This document shows, piece by piece, positions 58,531 to 64,000 of a stretch of 64,000 nt of DNA (within the stretch, counting starts at the first letter, position 1; each line of letters begins with the position of its first letter). The position numbers were made by a program, and so were the translations under genes. The stretch is from contig CADECF010000011.1 of NCBI GenBank assembly GCA_902825775.1, forward strand, positions 1 through 64,000, written 5' to 3'. The notes below the pieces were generated by a model. That model ran no database searches. It saw nothing but the letters and a program-made list of their open reading frames with translations, and was not told where the DNA came from. Source of the stretch: an uncultured Lysobacteraceae bacterium (GTDB lineage Bacteria > Pseudomonadota > Gammaproteobacteria > Xanthomonadales > Xanthomonadaceae).

Positions 58531-59409
58531 ATGCAAGACAGTCTGCTCCTCAAGCTCGGCCTACCGATCGCCATCGCGATCATCATGTGCGGCATCGGCA
58601 TGACCCTGAGCGGCGGCGACTTCCGCCGCATCGCCGAACGGCCCAAGCCGGTGCTGGTCGGCATCCTGGGCCATTACGCGCTGCTGCCGTTGCTCGGTTT
58701 CGGCGTGGCCTGGTTGTTCCCGATGCCGGCGGAATTCGCGATCGGATTGGTGCTGGTCGCGGCCTGTCCCAGCGGCACTACTTCGAACGCGTTGACTTAT
58801 CTGGCGCGCGGCAATGTCGCGCTGGCCGTGACGCTGACGGTGATCAGCGCGCTGGTCACCTTCCTCAGCGTGCCGCTGCTGGTGAACCTGGCGCTCCAGC
58901 TGTTCGGCGGCGAAACCCGCGATATCCGCCTGCCTGTGGGGCAGACCATCGTGCATCTGGCCGCATTGGTGCTGGTGCCGGTGCTGCTGGGGATGGGCAT
59001 CCGCCGTTTCGCGCCGTCGTTCGCGCGGCGCGCCGAGCCTTGGGTCAGCAGGTTCGCGCTCGTATTCCTGCTGCTGCTTATCGTGGGCATCGCGATATCC
59101 GAACGCGCGAACCTGCCGACTTGGTTCGCGCAGATCGGGCCGGCCGCGATGACGCTGTGCTGCGCCGCCATCGGCCTGGGTTTTCTGCTTGGACGCATCA
59201 GCGGGCTGGCGGTACGCGACGCGATCACCATCGGCATGGAAGTCGGTGTGCAGAACAGCACGCTAGCGATCGTGATCGCCTTGACCTTGTTGCATTCGTC
59301 GCAGATCGCGGTGCCTGGCGCGATGTATGGGCTGTTGATGTATTTCCCGGCGTTGGCGATGGCCGCTTGGGGTCGGCGTGTGGTGGCGCGGAGCGAAGCG
59401 ACTCAATAA
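58531..59409 (+). CDS. Bile acid:sodium symporter family transporter
   Basis: A 292-aa BASS-family membrane protein with eight to ten helices. Signature region: LVLVAACPSGTTSNALTYLARGNVALAVTLTVISAL, and MEVGVQNSTLAIVIALTLL for the second Na+ site. In bacteria the family carries organic anions such as keto acids; the substrate here is unknown. Start ATG 58531. Single gene ending at a cluster of repeats. Confidence 0.92.
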   Translation: MQDSLLLKLGLPIAIAIIMCGIGMTLSGGDFRRIAERPKPVLVGILGHYALLPLLGFGVAWLFPMPAEFAIGLVLVAACPSGTTSNALTYLARGNVALAVTLTVISALVTFLSVPLLVNLALQLFGGETRDIRLPVGQTIVHLAALVLVPVLLGMGIRRFAPSFARRAEPWVSRFALVFLLLLIVGIAISERANLPTWFAQIGPAAMTLCCAAIGLGFLLGRISGLAVRDAITIGMEVGVQNSTLAIVIALTLLHSSQIAVPGAMYGLLMYFPALAMAAWGRRVVARSEATQ

Positions 59410-59422
59410 TCGCCGGGCTTTC

Positions 59423-59576
59423 GTGGGAGCTTTTCGTGGGAGCGGCTTTAGCCGCGAGCTTTTCAGCCGTCATTCCCGCGAAGGCGAAAATCCAGTGGCT
59501 TTCGCGGGACACACATAAAAGCTCGCGGCTAAAGCCGCTCCCACGAAATCCGCTCCCACAAGAGCCGCTCCCACGA
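59423..59576. repeat. Composite repeat cluster (family C copies plus a nested element)
   Basis: Two partial and two complete family C units (GTGGGAGCGGCTTTAGCCGC and its complement) surround a different element at about 59468-59498 that begins CGTCATTCCCGCGAAGGCG. The right side carries extra CCGCTCCCAC copies, as if by serial insertion or slippage. It fills most of the gap between the symporter and amidohydrolase genes. Confidence 0.85.
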
Positions 59577-59650
59577 AAAGCAGTGGTGAGTTGCCACGGC
59601 GCCCGTATGCGACGCATAGTTGATAGGGTCTTCATACCGGAATTACGCGA

Positions 59651-61318
59651 ATGCGCCGTCTCGTTTTGACTGCCGCGTTGTGCCTGACGCCGTGGGCGGT
59701 ATCGGCCGCCGAAGTGCACGTGCTGACCGCTGCGCGCATCCACACCTCCGATGCCGGACAACCGACGGCGGAGGCAATGGCCTGGGACGATGCCGGCCGC
59801 GTGCTCGCCCTCGGCGATGCCAAAACCTTGCTCGCTCGCTATCCCGAAGCCAAGCGCATCGACGCGGGCCAGGCTACGGTGATCCCCGGCCTGATCGACG
59901 CGCACGCGCACCTGATGGGCTTGGGCTATGCGCTGATGCGGGTCGACCTGGTCGGCACCAAGGACAAGACCGACATACTCCAGCGCCTGCGCGAGTACGA
60001 TAAGACGCTGCCGCAAGGCGCCTGGCTGCTCGGCGGCGGCTGGGACCAGAACGATTGGCGCGACAACAAATTCCCGGCCGCTGCCGATCTGGACGCCGCT
60101 TTTCCGGATCGCCCGGTCTGGCTCGAACGCGTGGACGGCCATGCCGGCTGGGCGAATTCAGCCGCCATGCGCGCCGTCGAAAAAACCTCGAACGGCAAGC
60201 CTTTGAAAGGCGATTGGCAGCCCGACGGCGGCCGCATCCTGCGCGAAGGCGGACAAGCCACGGGCATCTTCGTCGATGGTGCGATGGACTTGGTCAATCG
60301 GGTCGTGCCGGCGCCCGATAAAGCATTCCGCGAAAAAGCTTTGCAGCGCGCGCTTCAGGCCACGGCCAGCAACGGCCTGACCGGCGTGCACGACATGGGC
60401 ACATCGCGCGAGGATCTCGCGCTGTTCCGGCGTTTCGCCGACGAAAACAAGCTGCCGCTGCGCGTCGACGCCTATGCCGACGGCGACAAGGCCGCGCTGC
60501 AGGATTTGTGCGCGAACGGCCTGTACCGGCACGCAGGCGGACATCTGAAGATGCAGGGCGTGAAGCTCTACATGGACGGCGCGCTCGGCAGCCGCGGCGC
60601 GGCCTTGCTGGCCGACTACAGCGACGAGCCGGGCAATCGCGGCCTGCTGGTCACCGCGCCCGAGGCCTACGAGGCGGCGGTGCGCAAGGCCAAACGCTGC
60701 GGCGTGCAGGTCGCCACGCATGCCATCGGCGACCGCGGCAACAGACTCGCGCTCGACACTTATCAGCGTGTACTGGGCGACGACGCCAAGTCCGGCCACC
60801 GCTGGCGCATCGAACACGCGCAGATCGTGTCGCTGGACGACATTCCGCGCTTCGCCAAGCTGGGCGTGATCGCTTCGATGCAGCCCACGCACGCTACCTC
60901 CGACATGCCGTGGGCGCAGGACCGTGTCGGCAAGGAGCGCATCGCCGGCGCGTACGCGTGGCGGCGTTTTCTCGACTCCGGCGCGCGCATCGCATTGGGC
61001 TCGGATTTCCCCGTGGAATCGGTCGATCCGCGCCTGGGCCTGTATGCCGCGGCGACGCGACAGGACCGCGAAGGCCATCCGCCCGGCGGCTGGCTCGCCG
61101 ATCAGAAGCTGACGGCTGCCGAAGCGTTGCGCGGTTTCACCGCCGATGCCGCCTATGCCGGCAAGGACGAGAAGGCGAGCGGCCGTCTCGCACCGGGACT
61201 GCCGGCGGACTTCGTGATCGTGGAATCGGATCCGCTGACGATGCCGGTGTCGCAGCTGGACGATCTGAAGATCCGTTCGACCTGGATCGACGGCAAAGCG
61301 ATCTACGAAGCGAAGTGA
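59651..61318 (+). CDS. Exported amidohydrolase (YtcJ-like, metal-dependent)
   Basis: A 555-aa amidohydrolase 3 family protein with signal peptide MRRLVLTAALCLTPWAVSA. Metal-site motifs are GLIDAHAHLMGLG, GVKLYMDGALGSRGA (carboxylated-Lys position), VATHAIGDRGN, IEHAQIV and ALGSDFPVESVDP. The domain is closest to formamidase-type YtcJ proteins. Substrate unknown. Ends at a family C repeat pair shared with the convergent phzF-like gene. Confidence 0.9.
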   Translation: MRRLVLTAALCLTPWAVSAAEVHVLTAARIHTSDAGQPTAEAMAWDDAGRVLALGDAKTLLARYPEAKRIDAGQATVIPGLIDAHAHLMGLGYALMRVDLVGTKDKTDILQRLREYDKTLPQGAWLLGGGWDQNDWRDNKFPAAADLDAAFPDRPVWLERVDGHAGWANSAAMRAVEKTSNGKPLKGDWQPDGGRILREGGQATGIFVDGAMDLVNRVVPAPDKAFREKALQRALQATASNGLTGVHDMGTSREDLALFRRFADENKLPLRVDAYADGDKAALQDLCANGLYRHAGGHLKMQGVKLYMDGALGSRGAALLADYSDEPGNRGLLVTAPEAYEAAVRKAKRCGVQVATHAIGDRGNRLALDTYQRVLGDDAKSGHRWRIEHAQIVSLDDIPRFAKLGVIASMQPTHATSDMPWAQDRVGKERIAGAYAWRRFLDSGARIALGSDFPVESVDPRLGLYAAATRQDREGHPPGGWLADQKLTAAEALRGFTADAAYAGKDEKASGRLAPGLPADFVIVESDPLTMPVSQLDDLKIRSTWIDGKAIYEAK

Positions 61319-61333
61319 TTGAAAGCGGCTTTT

Positions 61334-61423
61334 GTGGGAGCGGCTTTAGCCGCGAGCTTTTGATCTTGGTTGTCGAAGAAGAGCTCGCGGCTAAAGCCGC
61401 TCCCACAAAAGCCGCTCCCACAA
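61334..61423. repeat. Inverted family C repeats between the amidohydrolase and PhzF genes
   Basis: GTGGGAGCGGCTTTAGCCGC at 61334 is mirrored by its complement at 61382-61407, followed by an additional CCGCTCCCAC to 61422. It separates convergent genes and may act as a terminator. Confidence 0.88.
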
Positions 61424-61436
61424 ATGAAACGGACGC

Positions 61437-62312
61437 TTACCAGTCGATGTGGCCGCTCACCACGGTCACCACGCGCCCGCCCGACCACACCTCGCCGCCG
61501 TCGTCGACCTGCAGTTCGATGATCGCATCGTGTCCGACCTCGCGGCCCTGGCTGATCCGGTAGAACCCGGTATCGCCGGGCAACGCATCCTGCGACGCCA
61601 GCCATGCGGCAAGCGTGGCGTTGGCCGCGCCCGAGGCCGCATCTTCGAATTGCGCCGGCGCGCCGACCCAGGCGCGCACCGCCAAGTAGTACACGGGATC
61701 GGCGCTGCGCGCGAACGCGCACAAACCCATGCTCTCGGTGGCCTGCGCCAGGCGGCCGATCGCTTCCCAATTCGGCATCGCCGCGCGCAGGGCGGCCTCG
61801 TCCTGTATTTCGGCCAACCACCAGCGGCGGCCGCCATCCATCAAAGCGGGCGGCAGCTTGCCCAGCGGCAGTCCGGCCAAAGTGTCGCGCAGGCGCGGAT
61901 CGGCCGGGTCGGCGGTTTCGAGCACCCGCGCGCGCGGCGTGCGTACGGCGATGGTGCGGGATCGGCCTTCGCCCGACACGCGCAGCGGCAGCTTGCCGGC
62001 GATGCCGTCCTGCACTAGCAAGCCATCGCGCGGCGTAGCCAGACCCGCTTCGAGCACGGCATGTGCCGTGCCGACGCTGGGGTGGCCGGCGAACGGCACC
62101 TCGCGGCGCGGGCTGAAGATGCGGATGCCGTAGCTGGCATCCGGCGATGCGGCCGGGAATACGAAGGTGGTTTCGGGTAGCCGCGTCCAGCGCGCGATGG
62201 CCTGCATGGCCTCGTCGTCCAGGCCTTGCGCGTCCAATACGACCGCCAGCGGATTGCCGGCGCCTGGGCGGTCGGCGAAGACATCGACTTGCGCGTAGCG
62301 GCGTGGGGACAT
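61437..62312 (-). CDS. PhzF family isomerase
   Basis: A 291-aa PhzF-like protein with two diaminopimelate-epimerase-fold halves. Family motifs are DVFADRPGAGNPLAVVLDA, LPETTFVFP (catalytic Glu), IFSPRREVPFAGHPSVGTAH and EDAASGAANATLAAWLA. No phenazine genes are present, so this is one of the general PhzF-like proteins with unknown substrate. Converges on the amidohydrolase gene. Confidence 0.9.
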   Translation of the reverse strand: MSPRRYAQVDVFADRPGAGNPLAVVLDAQGLDDEAMQAIARWTRLPETTFVFPAASPDASYGIRIFSPRREVPFAGHPSVGTAHAVLEAGLATPRDGLLVQDGIAGKLPLRVSGEGRSRTIAVRTPRARVLETADPADPRLRDTLAGLPLGKLPPALMDGGRRWWLAEIQDEAALRAAMPNWEAIGRLAQATESMGLCAFARSADPVYYLAVRAWVGAPAQFEDAASGAANATLAAWLASQDALPGDTGFYRISQGREVGHDAIIELQVDDGGEVWSGGRVVTVVSGHIDW

Positions 62313-62386
62313 GCTGGGGGGCTTCCGGGGTGGGCTTCGTCTAGAATTGCGCGTTCGCGCCCGATGCCCGGGCGAGCAAGCATTCT

Positions 62387-64000
62387 ATGTCCTCCGTCAT
62401 CTCTTCCGATCGCTGGATCGTGCTCAAGTTCGGCGGCACCTCGGTGTCGCGTCGCCATCGCTGGGACACCATCGGCCGGTTGGCGAAACGGCGTGCGGAC
62501 GAAAACGGCGCGCGCGTGCTTGTTGTGGTGTCGGCGCTGTCCGGCGTGACCAACGAGCTTCAGGCCATCGCCGATGGTGCGCCGGGCCTGTCCGCACGCA
62601 TCGATGCGCTGGCCGACCGGCATCGCGCTTTCGCGCAGGAGCTCGATCTCGACGCCGACACGGCGCTGGGCGAGCGCCTGGCCGCCTTGAAAGCGCTAGC
62701 CGCCGATCCGCGCGCCGCATCGCGGCCGTTGGAGTGGCAGGCCGAAGTACTGGGGCAGGGCGAGCTGATGTCGTCGACGCTCGGCGCCGCCTACCTGCGC
62801 GCGCAGGGCTTCGATTTCGGTTGGTGCGATGCGCGCGACTGGCTCGATGCGATCGCGCTGCCCAATCAGAACGCCTGGTCGACTCGGCTGTCGGTTTCCT
62901 GCCGGCGCGAAGCCGAAGGCGACTGGCGCCGCCGTTTCGCGACGCAGCCGGCGCCGATGCTGCTGACGCAGGGCTTCATCGCGCGGCATGCGGATGGCGG
63001 CACCGCCATCCTCGGCCGCGGCGGTTCGGATACCTCGGCGGCGTATTTCGGTTCGCTGCTCGGCGCGCAGCGCGTCGAAATCTGGACCGACGTGCCCGGC
63101 ATGTTCAGCGCGAATCCGCGCGAAGTGCCCGATGCGCGCCTGCTGACCCGGCTCGATTACGCCGAAGCGCAGGAAATCGCCACCACCGGCGCCAAGGTGT
63201 TGCACCCGCGTTCGATCAAGCCCTGCCGCGACGGCGGTGTGCCGATGGCGATCCTCGATACCGAAAAACCCGATCTGCCCGGCACCAGCATCGACGGCGC
63301 GGCGCTCACCGTGCCGGGCGTCAAGGCGATCAGCCGGCGCAACGGCATCGTCCTGGTATCGATGGAAAGCGTCGGCATGTGGCAGCAGGTCGGCTTCCTG
63401 GCCGACGTGTTCGAGCGCTTCAAGCGCCATGGCCTGTCGGTGGATCTGATCGGTTCGTCCGAAACCAACGTGACCGTGTCGCTGGACCCCAGCGAGAACC
63501 TGGTCAGCACCGATGTGCTGGCCAAGCTGTCGGCCGATCTGGCCGAGATCTGCCGGGTGAAAGTCATCGCGCCGTGCGCGGCCATCACTCTGGTCGGCCG
63601 CGGCATGCGTTCGCTGCTGCACAAGCTGTCCGATATCTGGGCCGCGTTCGGTAAGGAACGCGTGCATCTGATTTCGCAATCGTCCAACGATCTCAACCTG
63701 ACCTTCGTGATCGACGAGGCCGATGCCGACGGCCTGCTGCCGCATCTGCACGCCGAGCTGGTGCGCGGCGGCGCGATGCCGGTGCAGGACGCGAGCGTGT
63801 TCGGCCCGAGCTGGCGCGAGATCGTGCAGGGACCGGCGGCGCCGGCGCCCGCGCCGTGGTGGCGCGCGCAGCGCGAGCGCCTGCTGCGCATGGCCGCGCA
63901 CGGCACGCCGCGTTACGTCTACAACCTGGGCGTGGTCCGCGAACGTGCGCGCGCGTTGAACGGCGTGACCGCGATCGACCGGCGCTATTTCGCGCTCAAG
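62387..64000 (+). CDS. lysA: Bifunctional aspartokinase/diaminopimelate decarboxylase, C-terminus beyond the window
   Basis: 538 codons are visible, with no stop before the right edge. An aspartokinase domain (VLKFGGTSVS at residues 12-21; GFIARHADGGTAILGRGGSDTSAAY; WTDVPGMFSANPREV) is followed by ACT domains (about residues 310-460) and then the start of a decarboxylase (TPRYVYNLGVVRERARAL). The last visible codon is the PLP lysine of DRRYFALK. Fused AK-DAPDC proteins are known from Xanthomonas and Xylella. The ATG at 62387 lies 74 bases from the divergent PhzF start. Confidence 0.93.
   Translation, partial: MSSVISSDRWIVLKFGGTSVSRRHRWDTIGRLAKRRADENGARVLVVVSALSGVTNELQAIADGAPGLSARIDALADRHRAFAQELDLDADTALGERLAALKALAADPRAASRPLEWQAEVLGQGELMSSTLGAAYLRAQGFDFGWCDARDWLDAIALPNQNAWSTRLSVSCRREAEGDWRRRFATQPAPMLLTQGFIARHADGGTAILGRGGSDTSAAYFGSLLGAQRVEIWTDVPGMFSANPREVPDARLLTRLDYAEAQEIATTGAKVLHPRSIKPCRDGGVPMAILDTEKPDLPGTSIDGAALTVPGVKAISRRNGIVLVSMESVGMWQQVGFLADVFERFKRHGLSVDLIGSSETNVTVSLDPSENLVSTDVLAKLSADLAEICRVKVIAPCAAITLVGRGMRSLLHKLSDIWAAFGKERVHLISQSSNDLNLTFVIDEADADGLLPHLHAELVRGGAMPVQDASVFGPSWREIVQGPAAPAPAPWWRAQRERLLRMAAHGTPRYVYNLGVVRERARALNGVTAIDRRYFALK

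Noticed and set aside
61437-62312. Phenazine biosynthesis
   Set aside because: Only a PhzF-like isomerase is present, which is common in bacteria without phenazines.

Overview
The window is about 64 kb of GC-rich proteobacterial chromosome. Gene order and gene types point to the Xanthomonadaceae/Lysobacteraceae (Lysobacter, Luteimonas or Xanthomonas relatives). The pointers are the lptC-lptA-lptB-rpoN-hpf-ptsN-hprK-rapZ block, a suf operon led by an Rrf2-type regulator and ending in a small Rieske protein, a fused aspartokinase/diaminopimelate decarboxylase at the right edge, and abundant GTAG-headed palindromic repeats with a REP-associated transposase. The assignment rests on gene content only. 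I see no rRNA, tRNA, CRISPR array, prophage or classical IS element. No gene-free stretch exceeds about 300 bases except around 58.15-58.53 kb, which holds gene remnants.

Left part (1-24.3 kb), mostly housekeeping. A truncated secreted RHS/YD-repeat protein runs off the left edge (1-2347). A minus-strand block follows for LPS and nitrogen-PTS functions: kdsD, kdsC, lptC, lptA, lptB, rpoN, hpf, ptsN, hprK, rapZ. On the plus strand come ibaG, murA and a tiny EF-hand membrane protein. The minus strand then carries purM, a small membrane protein, purN and two DUF3108 paralogues. DUF2066-perM-hda (plus) converges on amgK-murU (minus). A GlsB-type membrane protein, an M20 peptidase, a ComEA-like helix-hairpin-helix protein and HutD complete the section.

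Iron and redox part (24.4-39.7 kb), all on the minus strand. A TonB-dependent receptor with a Fur-like box is followed by PiuC, a PepSY-type membrane protein, a DUF2271 protein, a DUF4198 protein, ApbE and a membrane-anchored NADPH flavoreductase. The DUF2271 protein carries a credible ApbE flavinylation motif, so the block reads as an iron-acquisition locus with its own trans-membrane electron chain. Directly upstream is the suf operon: regulator, sufB, an LprI-like periplasmic protein, sufC, sufD, sufS, a GNAT and a Rieske protein. A cytochrome c lipoprotein lies beyond it.

Right part (39.8-64 kb), more accessory. It has a stand-alone SET-domain protein, a large DUF5916 outer-membrane-type protein, a cluster of lipoproteins and small membrane proteins, an M23 peptidase, DUF533 and LysE proteins, and HU with a lysine/alanine-rich tail. 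A RAYT transposase flanked by its candidate REP sequences follows, then an EF-G-like GTPase, OsmC, a second TonB-type receptor divergent from a LysR regulator, an alpha/beta hydrolase and a glycine-zipper protein. Next is a tandem family of small secreted cysteine proteins (one intact, two frameshifted), a bile-acid/sodium symporter family protein, an amidohydrolase, PhzF and the start of the aspartokinase/decarboxylase fusion.

The best leads are the flavinylation/iron module, the RAYT-REP system with at least four palindromic repeat families placed at gene ends, and the decaying small-protein family at 57.5-58.4 kb.
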